A program made the translations under genes and the position numbers. From NCBI GenBank assembly GCA_020634215.1, contig JACKCD010000002.1, forward strand, positions 140,940 to 204,939: DNA of 64,000 nucleotides, written 5' to 3'. The notes under the pieces were generated by a model, which saw only the letters and a list, made by a program, of their open reading frames with translations, made no database searches and was not told the DNA's origin. Of the stretch, positions 8,986 through 17,833 are shown piece by piece; the first letter of the stretch is position 1, and every line of letters begins with the position of its first letter. The stretch is from Ardenticatenaceae bacterium (GTDB lineage: Bacteria; Chloroflexota; Anaerolineae; Promineifilales; Promineifilaceae).

Positions 8986-10635
8986 GTGGCTATATTATTG
9001 ACTAAGAAGGTTACAAAGGTAGTTGAAGCTATGAATGGCTCCTTAATTTCGCTGAATGATGTCCAAATTCGCCCCGATTCTTTGTCGCAGCAAGCAACCG
9101 ATGCCTCCAACACGATTTTCCTCATCAATTTTCGCAACCATCGGGACATGTACCCTCCTTTTGGCATTATGTATGTGGCGGATGCCTTAGAGAAGGTGGG
9201 GTTTCGCTGTCGGCTGTTTCATGAGACGGAGGTATTTGTGGATGCGTTTGTGGCGCTGGTGGCGGAAGAACGGCCGTTATTCGTTGGCTTTAGCACCATC
9301 ACCGGCCCCCAACTGCGCCCTACCATTGAGGCCTCTAAGCAGGTTCACGCCCTGGGCATTCCGGTGGTGTGGGGCGGTGTTCACGCCACCATCATGCCCA
9401 ACGAGGTTCTCAAAGAAGAATATGTTGATTTTGTGGTGGTGAACGAAGGGGAAGAAACGGCGCAGGAGCTGGCGCTGATGCTGGCGGGGCGTGTGCCGCA
9501 AAATTGGGCGGCGGTGGCGGGGCTGGCGTTTAAGCGGGCTGAGGACGGGTTTCCGATGTTTTATCGGGAACGGCCGTTTATCCAAGACCTTGATGACTAC
9601 TCCCCGCGCTGGGATTTGCTGTCAGACGTAGAAGCCTACCTCATTCCCAGCGGCCCCTACACGCGAGCCATTCCCGTCTATATCTCACGCGGCTGCCCCT
9701 TCCGCTGCGGCTTTTGCTACAACGAAGTCGTCATGAAGCGCACTTGGCGGCAGCACTCCGATGAATTTATCCTCAACCAAATCGGCTGGCTGCAAGAAAA
9801 TTATCAGGTTGAGGCCATTGATTATGCCGATGATTATTTGTTTGGCCGCATCAAACCGATGCAGCAGTTGGTGGAAAAAGTGGGGTTGCCCTGGAGCGGG
9901 CAGGTGCGGGTGCAGTTGCTCAAGCCGGAATTTGTGCAGTGGATGGTAAAAACGGGGTGTCAATGGGTCAACATCGGCGTCGAGTCGGCTAACCAAATAG
10001 TGCTGGATCGCATGACCAAGGATCAAAAAGCGGAGCAAATTGCGTGGGGGATTGGCAATCTGGTCAAATATGCCCCCCACATTGAAGCGAACTGCTCCTT
10101 TATTGTGGGGCTGCCCGAAGAAACCGACGCGGAACGACGCGACACCTTTATGTGCATTGAAACCCTGTCAGAAATGAGCGAGAAGGTGCGCTGCTCTGTC
10201 TGTGTTTACATGCCCTATCCCGGCACCCCGCTGTGGCCGAAGGCACTGGAAATGGGGTATGTGCCGCCCGAACAGCAGGAAGGGTGGTGCGATATGGATT
10301 TGAACCGGGGCAACACCCCCTGGGTCAGCGATGCCGAGGCGCAGGTGATGTCAGACATCAACGACATTTTGTTTGTCGGCCGTTCGCAGGGGCATTGGCT
10401 ACTGGCTCCTTATTACGCCCTGCTGCGCTGGCGCTGGCATCACCAATACTTTAGGCATTATTGGGAAGGCAAACTCAAAATGCGGCTGATCCATTCCCCG
10501 CTAAAGCCAGTTATCGCCTGGATGACGCAGAAAATGGTGCAATTTAACCAGCAGACCCACAAAGGGGGCATTTCTGAGGGGGCTGAGCTGCTGGGATTAG
10601 ATATGGCGAACCCGTCCAGCGATGTGCAGCCGTAA
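8986..10635 (+). CDS. B12-binding domain radical SAM protein
   Basis: Residues 45-180 form a cobalamin-binding-like Rossmann domain, including GFSTITGP and VVWGGVHATIMPNE. The radical SAM core follows with CX3CX2C at Cys237, Cys241 and Cys244 (GCPFRCGFC), which binds the 4Fe-4S cluster that cleaves SAM. The C-terminal 100 residues are helical and of unknown role. Family members carry out methylations, ring closures or rearrangements in lipid, tetrapyrrole or natural-product pathways; the reaction here cannot be deduced. The GTG at 8986 gives 549 residues; an ATG at 9031, preceded by AGG, is the main alternative start. It stands alone between the ABC pair and convergent genes. Confidence 0.92.
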   Translation: MAILLTKKVTKVVEAMNGSLISLNDVQIRPDSLSQQATDASNTIFLINFRNHRDMYPPFGIMYVADALEKVGFRCRLFHETEVFVDAFVALVAEERPLFVGFSTITGPQLRPTIEASKQVHALGIPVVWGGVHATIMPNEVLKEEYVDFVVVNEGEETAQELALMLAGRVPQNWAAVAGLAFKRAEDGFPMFYRERPFIQDLDDYSPRWDLLSDVEAYLIPSGPYTRAIPVYISRGCPFRCGFCYNEVVMKRTWRQHSDEFILNQIGWLQENYQVEAIDYADDYLFGRIKPMQQLVEKVGLPWSGQVRVQLLKPEFVQWMVKTGCQWVNIGVESANQIVLDRMTKDQKAEQIAWGIGNLVKYAPHIEANCSFIVGLPEETDAERRDTFMCIETLSEMSEKVRCSVCVYMPYPGTPLWPKALEMGYVPPEQQEGWCDMDLNRGNTPWVSDAEAQVMSDINDILFVGRSQGHWLLAPYYALLRWRWHHQYFRHYWEGKLKMRLIHSPLKPVIAWMTQKMVQFNQQTHKGGISEGAELLGLDMANPSSDVQP

Positions 10636-10655
10636 GGCCAAGCCTATTCTGATTT

Positions 10656-11108
10656 TTAACGGGTATAAATGGCCGTTACCGCCAACATCTCCTCACCATG
10701 GGGCGTGATGTTATACATGAGCAGGCGAAAACGGCCGTTTTCCTCTGGCTCCACATCAATCCGCCATCCCCAGTCTGGGTCAGGTGGGGCGGCATAGCTG
10801 CCGCGCACGGAAACGCCACCGTTGGCCGTTACCTCACCATGGCATAGCATCATCTGCTTGCCCATGTGCCACGAATCCACCCAAACGGCCTGAACCCCCT
10901 CATCCGCTTGCCCAACGAGCAGCAGCCCGTCTTGTGGCTTCCCCGCATCGGCCCAGGTGTAGGCCAGGGTAACAAAGTTGCCCTGGCCGGTGTTGGTGAC
11001 AGAAACGGCCGTTTCCGACTCTCTCACCGGGTCATCGGGCGACAACCAAAGCTGGTTAAGTCCCTGCCAGTGCCCTTCTAATTTAGCCAACTGTTGTAAT
11101 CGGTTCAT
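10656..11108 (-). CDS. DUF1579-like / lipocalin-fold hypothetical protein
   Basis: The product is 150 residues. It begins with a LEGHWQG segment, like DUF1579 and related heme/lipid-binding beta-barrel proteins, and continues with alternating beta-strand patterns, many Trp and Gly residues, and a final strand. No signal peptide is visible, so it is probably cytoplasmic. It lies downstream of the FAD oxidoreductase gene on the same strand with a 43-nt gap. The function of these barrels is unknown. The family assignment is tentative. Confidence 0.65.
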   Translation of the reverse strand: MNRLQQLAKLEGHWQGLNQLWLSPDDPVRESETAVSVTNTGQGNFVTLAYTWADAGKPQDGLLLVGQADEGVQAVWVDSWHMGKQMMLCHGEVTANGGVSVRGSYAAPPDPDWGWRIDVEPEENGRFRLLMYNITPHGEEMLAVTAIYTR

Positions 11109-11151
11109 AATATTATTGTTGGGAGGACGGAGTAGCCGTTTTTGTTACGCC

Positions 11152-12435
11152 CTACTCTCCCTGTTGTGCTGCCAACTGCGCGGCGCGAACTTGTGCCTTG
11201 GACGGGTTCTCTTTCCCCTTGCCCCATTTATTGGTTGCCAAAAACGGCTCGCGGGGCAGATCGTCCAGCCAGCGGCCGTCAAACATAAAACCAGCCGCCA
11301 ACAAACCCAGCGTGTCGGCTCCCTGGGCACTGCTGCCATTGCCGCCGGTGGCGACAAATAAACGGCCGTTTTCATCCCCCGGCGCCTGGTCAATGGTGGG
11401 GTAGCCCGACGGCGTGTAGGTGACGATGCAGCGGTGGGAGGTAATGCGCTTGAATGCCACATCGGGCAAAACGCTTTGCATCGCCCGTGCCATAGCGGGC
11501 ATGTCCTGTTCGCTGGCTCCATTTTGAAACCACGCCTGCACCTCGGCCAACGTCTCCGGCCACAGTTCTCCGGCGGTGTTGCACCCCATTTTTACCTTGT
11601 AGGTGCCGTCGGGGTACAGAACGGGGGGAGCCATGTAGATGTCGTCAATGTCGGGGTCGGCGATGTTGTAACCCACGCCGGGCATGGTTTGTAGATTAAC
11701 GGCCGTTGCTTCATCCACCTCCCCCCACACCATAGACTCCGTTTTTAGCAGCAGCGGCAGCGGTTGGGGCAGCAGGTTGTTAAAATTGGTAAACGCCCCG
11801 CATGACACCAGCACCTTCTCTGCCATAAACTGGCTTCCCTCGGCTGTTACGATTTCTACCCCATCGGCCGTAGAGCAAATGCCAACGACCAACTCGTTAA
11901 TGACATCGGCTCCCTGCTGCCTGGCAATCACATTTTGTGCCCGCAGCATTTGACGTGGGTTGATGTATCCGGCCGGCCCTGGCTCAAAAAACAGGTCATA
12001 ATCGGCAGGGAAGTCAAGGTAGGGAAACAGCTTTTTCCACGACCGATCCCCTTTTTCAAAGTATTGGTAGCCAATGCCATACTCCTGGCTGGCCTGCTCC
12101 AGCCAGTTGAGCAAATCGCGCCGTTCCTCGGCCGATGGGTTGTTGGCATGAACGCGCCCCACCCCCCCATGAAATTTTACGCCCGACTTTTCTTCCAGCA
12201 GCCCATAGTTCCGCACGGCCCGCCGCGAAATAACGGCCCAAATCGGGTCTTGGCTCAATTCGCGGGTCAACCGACCCTGGTCATAGTGGCTGCTAAACAC
12301 CCCTTCGTGCTGGCTTTGGTCGGCAGGTTCGGCCGGCCCCACCACAGCCACGCTGTCGCTCCACTCGCTCAAATACCGCGCCGCCGCGCTCCCCATCAGC
12401 CCATTCCCCACCACCATATATTTGTAATGTTTCAT
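11152..12435 (-). CDS. FAD-dependent oxidoreductase (DAO / sarcosine oxidase-like)
   Basis: This 427-residue protein opens with a dinucleotide-binding motif (VVGNGLMGSAAAR, G10-G15), continues with a substrate domain, and closes with the FAD-binding CIVTYTPSGYPTID and VATGGNGSSAQGA segments of the D-amino-acid oxidase/monomeric sarcosine oxidase superfamily. Such enzymes oxidise N-methyl or primary amines of amino acids, giving hydrogen peroxide. The start is supported by AGAGGAAAGAG directly before the ATG. A lipocalin-like gene follows. The actual amine substrate is not evident. Confidence 0.9.
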   Translation of the reverse strand: MKHYKYMVVGNGLMGSAAARYLSEWSDSVAVVGPAEPADQSQHEGVFSSHYDQGRLTRELSQDPIWAVISRRAVRNYGLLEEKSGVKFHGGVGRVHANNPSAEERRDLLNWLEQASQEYGIGYQYFEKGDRSWKKLFPYLDFPADYDLFFEPGPAGYINPRQMLRAQNVIARQQGADVINELVVGICSTADGVEIVTAEGSQFMAEKVLVSCGAFTNFNNLLPQPLPLLLKTESMVWGEVDEATAVNLQTMPGVGYNIADPDIDDIYMAPPVLYPDGTYKVKMGCNTAGELWPETLAEVQAWFQNGASEQDMPAMARAMQSVLPDVAFKRITSHRCIVTYTPSGYPTIDQAPGDENGRLFVATGGNGSSAQGADTLGLLAAGFMFDGRWLDDLPREPFLATNKWGKGKENPSKAQVRAAQLAAQQGE

Positions 12436-12487
12436 CTCTTTCCTCTTCGCACCAAATGGTTTTCAATTTATGTTCTCAAACTAACGG

Positions 12488-14455
12488 TTATTGAGTATGC
12501 GTTTCATGAACTTGTTCTTTCTCAGCTAGATAACCCGCATCCATAAGAATTTCTTTTGCAATTAGCAAGAGATTTGAAAACAGAGACGATTTATCACTTT
12601 TCCAAGCTTCATAGTTTTCGGTAGTTAAAAGCGAAATCACATTATCCATGTCCTTCCTTTTGAATTTTGCAGGGAAATAATCCTCAATATCTCCATCTTC
12701 CAGAACAAAAATGCCTTCACGCTTACGTTGCAATATGCTTTCTTTTAACAAATCATTTTCAGGTTCTGTTAAATTAGGTTTCAGCTTTCGCCTAAAGCTT
12801 TTTATGTACTGCCATAAATCAAATAGTTCCTCTTTATCTGCTCCGTTAATAACCTGCTCAATCTTATCAACCAAAGCATCGCCATCTTTGCTTTTTGGGT
12901 TTTTAATGACATCCTGGCTTATTTTTGAGCGATTGGTTTCAAAGAGTGACTTTATTTCTTGCGACTCATCTTCATTTAAGAAGTCCAGATCAGTTATAAA
13001 AAATGATGGTATTTTCAAACTATCAAGGAAAACCTTGAATTTTTGCCAGTTTATTTTCCCTCTGACTTCAACGACTTCTATTGTCTGTGTTAGTTTGTAG
13101 GCTTGCGCTAGTTCCTCAAATAGCTTCTGGGAAACCAGCCTATCTGCTAATCCCTCAACTAAAACCACTAAATCCGCAAAGAATATCTTTTCATTGTTTG
13201 TGCTATTGATAATGTGCAGAATATCTCGTAGCTTGAAAGAATCAACTGCACCTTTTGCTATTGCTTTTTGACTAACATCTTGATCATTTTTATAGAGTCT
13301 AATGACGTGGCTGTAAGATCGATCATTGATAAAAGTAGGGGAATGAGTTGTGATGATAAATTGATTTTGGGTATCTTGTGCCAATTCAATAAAAAGGGCC
13401 AATAGCATCTTTTGCCATCGAGGGTGTAGATGAAGCTCTGGCTCATCAATCATAAAAATCCCGTTTTTGAGATTAAATGCAAAAACACCTAACAAAAAAT
13501 TAATAATCTCTTTTTCACCAGAACTAGCTTGGCCTATATTAAGCTCCTGCTGGCCTTGCAACAAAATCAGTTCATATTTGTTTTTATATGTATCTACTAC
13601 CTTGATATTCCACCCATAGTCTAATCTTGATAAATACTTTGTTAGCAGTTTAACTTCCTCATCAGCTTCCCACATCTCAACATAACCATTTGTAGAGGCT
13701 TCTTTTTCAAAACGCCGTCTTTTTTCGGCAAAGTGTAATGTAGCTATGTTCACTAGTGATGACTCTTGCTTAGAAGTCGCCTCCATTTGTGAAGCAATCT
13801 CTTGGGAAAAAGTTCGCTCTGATAAGTTGGCTTCGAGACGGTGGGTGTTAATGTTTCTGTATGGACTCAGATATAAGTAATTAGAATACAACTTGATGTT
13901 TGGAAGATCTTTAGACAACAATAAAAAAATTTCGAAGAAATTCAGATACTCTAAAAACATCCTTGTCACAGAGTCTTCGGGGTTCATTAGTTTGCTTTCT
14001 TTATAGGATATTTTTACCATCTGGTCAGGATAAATCGCTGAGGGATCCCAGCCTCGAATCTGACTAAAACAATCTGGAAAGGTGTTATATTGTTTTGCCA
14101 ATGCTTCATAATGTTGAATATGAGCTTTTATATTGGCTATATTTTCAATATCTTCTTTTTTGATAAGAAGGATTATTTCAATGGTAGATTCAGATGAATC
14201 ACCTAAAAACTTCTCTAAATGATTCTGAACCTGTCTGAAAACGTCGAATTCATGTACTGTTGGTAGACCGTTATCTCTTGAAACTCGATAACTTTTTATC
14301 AAAAATCGGCGAATAAAAATAGTGAGAATGTCAAGGAAATTGCTTTTTCCGCTCCCGTTTGGACCTATCAGAATATTTAGGTTTTCATCGAGTTCAAACT
14401 TTAGTAATTCCTTGAAGCTTTTGATATTTTTAATGGTAATGCTTTTGATCTTCAT
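12488..14455 (-). CDS. OLD-family ATP-dependent endonuclease-like protein (AAA + TOPRIM)
   Basis: The 655-residue protein has an ABC/SMC-like ATPase: Walker A (GPNGSGKSN, 31-39), signature (ASSGEKE, 310-316), Walker B (FMIDEPELHLH, 334-344) and a THS switch (370-372). A TOPRIM nuclease-like domain follows, with LVEG (432-435) and a DxD pair in ITDLDFL (487-493). This architecture matches OLD nucleases, which include phage-exclusion factors and the GajA subunit of Gabija; no UvrD-like GajB partner is present. The gene is clearly AT-richer than its surroundings, and AACGGCCGTT is absent from it. Both suggest recent acquisition. An antiphage role is inferred. Confidence 0.88.
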   Translation of the reverse strand: MKIKSITIKNIKSFKELLKFELDENLNILIGPNGSGKSNFLDILTIFIRRFLIKSYRVSRDNGLPTVHEFDVFRQVQNHLEKFLGDSSESTIEIILLIKKEDIENIANIKAHIQHYEALAKQYNTFPDCFSQIRGWDPSAIYPDQMVKISYKESKLMNPEDSVTRMFLEYLNFFEIFLLLSKDLPNIKLYSNYLYLSPYRNINTHRLEANLSERTFSQEIASQMEATSKQESSLVNIATLHFAEKRRRFEKEASTNGYVEMWEADEEVKLLTKYLSRLDYGWNIKVVDTYKNKYELILLQGQQELNIGQASSGEKEIINFLLGVFAFNLKNGIFMIDEPELHLHPRWQKMLLALFIELAQDTQNQFIITTHSPTFINDRSYSHVIRLYKNDQDVSQKAIAKGAVDSFKLRDILHIINSTNNEKIFFADLVVLVEGLADRLVSQKLFEELAQAYKLTQTIEVVEVRGKINWQKFKVFLDSLKIPSFFITDLDFLNEDESQEIKSLFETNRSKISQDVIKNPKSKDGDALVDKIEQVINGADKEELFDLWQYIKSFRRKLKPNLTEPENDLLKESILQRKREGIFVLEDGDIEDYFPAKFKRKDMDNVISLLTTENYEAWKSDKSSLFSNLLLIAKEILMDAGYLAEKEQVHETHTQ

Positions 14456-14517
14456 GACACGAGTTCAATTTGGGGACAAGGGTTAAAGTAGCGACTGATC
14501 TTATGTAGTGGAATAGA

Positions 14518-14886
14518 TTACGAACCAAACACGGGATCAACTTCAAGCAGAACTTGCCGTTGCAGTACGATCTGATTGGGGAAATTTTCCTTGATGCGGA
14601 AAAATAACGTTTGTTTATCTGGATCAGAATCGACAAGCTGCCCCTGAAAAATGGCAACAAATTGGCCTAAGTGCGTCTTCACAAGCACGGGATGCAGCTT
14701 TTTGTAAGCCTCAACTTCTTGCAACATTTTGTCTCTGGCCGGATTAACTGGTGAATTTTGCGGCGTAAAGGTTCTCACAACCACATCATGCACCACATCA
14801 GAAATATTTTGCCGATTCAGCGTGGCTTGTTGGGCAATCTGCTGATAAATCTCGTTGGAGAGGGTAATGGTGATTTGTTCAGACAT
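14518..14886 (-). CDS. RHH-like small protein with DUF5678-like C-terminus
   Basis: The product is 122 residues. Residues 1-40 (ITITLSNEIYQQIAQQA, then a helix) look like a ribbon-helix-helix DNA-binding or antitoxin domain. Residues 75-122 (HLGQFVAIFQGQLVDSD, LFFRI) resemble the DUF5678 beta-domain found in antitoxin-like proteins. The start is well placed: an extended -10 box lies just upstream, predicting a leaderless mRNA. It sits between the OLD nuclease gene and the MntA/HepT pair in the same direction, so it may regulate the island. No PIN partner is adjacent; function unproven. Confidence 0.7.
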   Translation of the reverse strand: MSEQITITLSNEIYQQIAQQATLNRQNISDVVHDVVVRTFTPQNSPVNPARDKMLQEVEAYKKLHPVLVKTHLGQFVAIFQGQLVDSDPDKQTLFFRIKENFPNQIVLQRQVLLEVDPVFGS

Positions 14887-14892
14887 AGGGCA

Positions 14893-14901
14893 ATTATAGC
14901 A
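14893..14901 (-). promoter_or_regulatory. Extended -10 promoter, leaderless start
   Basis: Read on the minus strand the bases are TGCTATAAT, a consensus extended -10 box, followed by only six bases before the ATG of the RHH-like gene. The predicted transcription start falls on or next to the start codon, implying a leaderless message. No good -35 box is seen at the usual distance, as expected for an extended -10 promoter. Confidence 0.65.
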
Positions 14902-15025
14902 GATGCGTCAATCTTGCACCCCGCGACAAAGCTGGTCAACGTGTTTGAGGAGGGTGGGGATGCGGTGTGGGCGGATGGCGGTCTGGGGGTGGGTAAGGGG
15001 GCGAGAAACGGCCGTTAACAATCCC

Positions 15026-15355
15026 CTACCCCAGCACACGTACTTGGTCACGATCCCGGTCATAAAACAGCGCGCCCACCCGCTTGATGTGCGCCAACAA
15101 GCCTTCATGATCGAGCATCTTGTAAAGAGAAAGGTCAATTTTGTACGGCAGCAGCAGGTCATCCAGGGCAATGGCAATGTTGTTGAGATCGGCATAAGTG
15201 AGTTCATCCCCCAACAGCGTCAAATCAATGTCTGAACCAGGGCGAAAATTGCCTTTGGCGCGAGAGCCATAGAGGATAGCTCGTTCTATATGCGGGTAAT
15301 CGGCAAAGACAGCTTGAATACGCTCAATCGTTGTGGAAGACAAACCGTAGATCAT
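15026..15355 (-). CDS. mntA: MntA-like minimal nucleotidyltransferase antitoxin (type VII TA)
   Basis: The 109-residue product has the MNT signature GSx10DxD: Gly30-Ser31 followed by Asp42 and Asp44 (GSRAKG then SDIDL). In characterised pairs this enzyme transfers AMP to a tyrosine of the HepT RNase toxin and so silences it. It overlaps the upstream hepT-like gene by 4 bp (ATGA), the usual toxin-first order. The two genes therefore form a complete type VII module. The 140 bp beyond it toward the RHH gene holds one AACGGCCGTT copy and no gene. Confidence 0.9.
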   Translation of the reverse strand: MIYGLSSTTIERIQAVFADYPHIERAILYGSRAKGNFRPGSDIDLTLLGDELTYADLNNIAIALDDLLLPYKIDLSLYKMLDHEGLLAHIKRVGALFYDRDRDQVRVLG

Positions 15356-15786
15356 GATTCTTGCTCCGCCTTTGCCGCAGCTACAAGCTGCGCCATTTGT
15401 CTTTTCAACGCTGCAAACAACGTAAAATATTGCTGCCGAATATTGCTGGCAATGGCTGCGGCCACTTCCTCATTGTAGGTGTGGATTGTTCGGTTTCTGT
15501 CCTGAAGCATCCGCATCCATCCTTCGCCATCGGTAATTAGTTCGACGGCAAAGGCTTCACGAATTGCATCACGCGAACCGTAAATGTTTTGGTGGCCTTG
15601 ATAAAGCAGATAATCTTTTAGCAGATTCCAACCTAGCTCATAGGTGTATTCAAAGGCTTGAATCAGACCTTGCTCCTCTAGCTCGTTTAGCTCGCCCTTG
15701 TCAATGAACTTGGTAAGCTGGGTTAACGCTTTTTGATAGTTGTCGAAGCGTTGCTGCCAACGTATATCTACGTTTTTCTGACTCAT
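15352..15786 (-). CDS. hepT: HepT-like HEPN RNase toxin (type VII TA)
   Basis: This 144-residue all-helical protein belongs to the HI0074/nucleotidyltransferase-substrate-binding HEPN group. It carries the exact RX4HXY active-site motif: Arg97, His102 and Tyr104 in RNRTIHTY. His and Arg form the RNase centre, and the Tyr is the residue adenylylated by MntA in studied homologues. It precedes and overlaps mntA. A plausible promoter lies 34 nt upstream. Loss of the motif would argue against activity, but it is intact here. Confidence 0.9.
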   Translation of the reverse strand: MSQKNVDIRWQQRFDNYQKALTQLTKFIDKGELNELEEQGLIQAFEYTYELGWNLLKDYLLYQGHQNIYGSRDAIREAFAVELITDGEGWMRMLQDRNRTIHTYNEEVAAAIASNIRQQYFTLFAALKRQMAQLVAAAKAEQES

Positions 15787-15819
15787 GTTGCCAATACCTC
15801 TGTTGTTATTCTAATCAAC

Positions 15820-15828
15820 AGTATAGCA
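15820..15828 (-). promoter_or_regulatory. Putative promoter of hepT-mntA
   Basis: On the minus strand the bases read TGCTATACT, an extended -10 box. A TTCCAA hexamer 17 bp further upstream could serve as the -35 box. The HepT start codon is 34 nt downstream. Confidence 0.55.
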
Positions 15829-15862
15829 AATCGGGGGGCGGTTTGGAAATGGCGCTCAGTTG

Positions 15863-17476
15863 TTAGAAGCCAACGGCCGTTCCGTCATTCCGTTTTTCCG
15901 AACCAGCGATATAAACGGCCGTTTCCCCATCCCGCACAATCACCTGCCCCCCGCCAAAATAGAGCGTCTCCGCCTGCGCCCAGGGCAAAATCTCATGCCC
16001 GCGCCGCCGCAGTTCCGCCGCCATGTGGTCGCCAAACGCTGCTTCCAGCCCAAACACCTTGTCCTGCTGCCAGCGAAAACGAGGGGCATCAAGCGCCGCC
16101 TGCGGGGTCATGGCAAAATCCACCAGATTGCTGACCAACTGCAAATGGCCCTGCGGCTGCATAAAACCGCCCACCATGCCAAAGCTGGCCCACGGCCGGC
16201 CGCCACGGATAATAAAGGCAGGAATGATCGTGTGAAACGGCCGTTTTCCCCCCGCCGCCTCATTCGGATGCCCCGGCTCCAGGCTAAAATTCGCCCCCCG
16301 ATTTTGCAGCGTCACCCCCGTCGTCCCCGCCGTCAGCCCGCTGCCAAATAAACTCGACAAGCTCTGAATCCAGCTCACCATGTTGCCCGCCCCGTCAGCC
16401 ACCGTCAGGTAAACGGTATCGCCATGCGGCTGCGGCCGGCCGGGTACGGGCAGCAGCGCCGATTTAGGTTCAATCAAACGGCGGCGTTCGGCAGCATAGC
16501 TATCGCTTAATAATCCCGCCAACGGAATAGCCGCCCGTTTGGGGTCAGCAATGGTGGCGTGGGCATCGGCAAAGGCCAGCTTAATCGCCTCCATCAGGGT
16601 ATGGGTCAGCTCATAGCTGCCGTGCCCCATCGCCGCCACGTCAAACCCCTTCACAATGTTGAGTGCTAGTAGTGCCGTCAACCCCTGGCCGTTGGGCGGA
16701 ATTTCATATACGCGCACCCCCGGCCGATATTCGATGCTGATTGGCTCCACCCATTCGGCGCGGTACGCCTTCAGGTCGTCGCTGGTTAGCAGCCCGCCGT
16801 CGGCCTGCACACAGTCGGCAATTTGGCGGGCGATGGGGCCGCTGTAAAAGGCATCGGGGCCGTTGTCGGCCAAATAGCGTAGGGTGGCGGCCAGTTCAGG
16901 GTTGCGAAAAAGGTGGCCGGGGCGGGGAGAACGGCCGTTAACCAGCCACACCCGCCGCGAATCAGGATGACTATTGAGTAAAAGCTGTGCCTCTGCCCAA
17001 TCATTCGCCACGCACTCGCTCACCGGATAGCCGTTTTCGGCATAACCGATGGCGCTTTGCAGCAGCCGCGCCAGCGGCAGGCTGCCAAACCGCTCCAGCA
17101 CCAATTCCCAGCCGCGCACTGCCCCCGGCACGATGACGGACAGCCCGCCCTGGCGGGGGAATTCGTGGTGGTTGAGATGGCGGACAAAATCGGCCGTTAG
17201 TGCCTGCGGTGCCGGGCCGCTGGCGTTCAGCCCAAACAGCCGCTGCTCCGCCGCCGACCAAATAAGGGCGAAGGCATCGCCACCGACTCCCGTCATGGCT
17301 GGCTCCACCACCCCCAGCGTGGCAACGGTGGCAATGGCGGCATCAATAGCATTGCCACCAGCCCGCAAAATCTCCAGCCCCGCCTGTGCCGCCAAGGGCT
17401 GGCTGGTCGCCACCATTCCGTTGCGCCCCATCACGTTAGAACGCCTGCTGTTAAACTGTCGGCTAAAATCCATCAT
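15863..17476 (-). CDS. Gamma-glutamyltransferase family protein (YwrD-like)
   Basis: The start at 17476 is favoured because AAAGAGG lies 6 nt upstream; it gives 537 residues. The N-terminal half has the family glycine-rich AGGNAIDAA and EPAMTGVGGDAF segments. The autocleavage site and catalytic Thr is Thr354 (GDTVYLTVAD), which aligns with the TTH nucleophile region of classical enzymes but has Val instead of the second Thr, as in YwrD-type proteins. The precursor would cleave itself there into large and small subunits. No signal peptide is visible, so it probably acts in the cytoplasm on gamma-glutamyl compounds. It stands alone, followed by the HepT operon. Confidence 0.9.
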   Translation of the reverse strand: MMDFSRQFNSRRSNVMGRNGMVATSQPLAAQAGLEILRAGGNAIDAAIATVATLGVVEPAMTGVGGDAFALIWSAAEQRLFGLNASGPAPQALTADFVRHLNHHEFPRQGGLSVIVPGAVRGWELVLERFGSLPLARLLQSAIGYAENGYPVSECVANDWAEAQLLLNSHPDSRRVWLVNGRSPRPGHLFRNPELAATLRYLADNGPDAFYSGPIARQIADCVQADGGLLTSDDLKAYRAEWVEPISIEYRPGVRVYEIPPNGQGLTALLALNIVKGFDVAAMGHGSYELTHTLMEAIKLAFADAHATIADPKRAAIPLAGLLSDSYAAERRRLIEPKSALLPVPGRPQPHGDTVYLTVADGAGNMVSWIQSLSSLFGSGLTAGTTGVTLQNRGANFSLEPGHPNEAAGGKRPFHTIIPAFIIRGGRPWASFGMVGGFMQPQGHLQLVSNLVDFAMTPQAALDAPRFRWQQDKVFGLEAAFGDHMAAELRRRGHEILPWAQAETLYFGGGQVIVRDGETAVYIAGSEKRNDGTAVGF

Positions 17477-17538
17477 GCTCATCCTCTTTCGCCTCCGTTT
17501 GCTGCCAGTATACCAAAACTTTGGTGTAACAATATCGG

Positions 17539-17623
17539 TGTCATTTCGAGGTCCTCCGAGAAATCCCGTTCTCATACCCGTTATTTGAGCGGGATTTCTC
17601 CTCGAAGACTCGTCGAAATGACA
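17539..17623. repeat. Intergenic inverted repeat (TGTCATTTCGA ... TCGAAATGACA)
   Basis: The outer arms TGTCATTTCGA (17539-17549) and TCGAAATGACA (17613-17623) are exact reverse complements. Inner arms with GAGAAATCCCG and CGGGATTTCTC-like sequence extend the hairpin. It lies between two divergent genes and looks like a mobile or processed intergenic repeat of a kind widespread in bacteria. Confidence 0.85.
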
Positions 17624-17782
17624 TATTGGCTGTTAGCAAGCATCTTCGGTCGTATTGCACATATAATGAAGGAGTTGCTACAATCACCCCAGTGAGGCAA
17701 GAACATACAGTTGGCAGACGCTGAACCCGCAAGCGCAGATGAGATTAACATCGCTCATATCCATTTTACCCAATTACACATC

Positions 17783-17813
17783 ATCCGCGTTCGTCCGTGT
17801 TCGTCCGCGTCCC
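17783..17813 (+). repeat. Short direct repeat shared with 55.5 kb (CCGCGTTCGTCCGTG units)
   Basis: A run of GTTCGTCCGTGTTCGTCCGC-type units just upstream of the dimethylformamidase-like gene closely matches the tail of the repeat at 55390-55526. It marks a dispersed intergenic element. Confidence 0.6.
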
Positions 17814-17833
17814 ATTTTCAGGGAGAAAGTACG

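Noticed and set aside
12488..14455. Gabija system
   Set aside because: The OLD ATPase resembles GajA, but no UvrD-like GajB helicase gene is adjacent.
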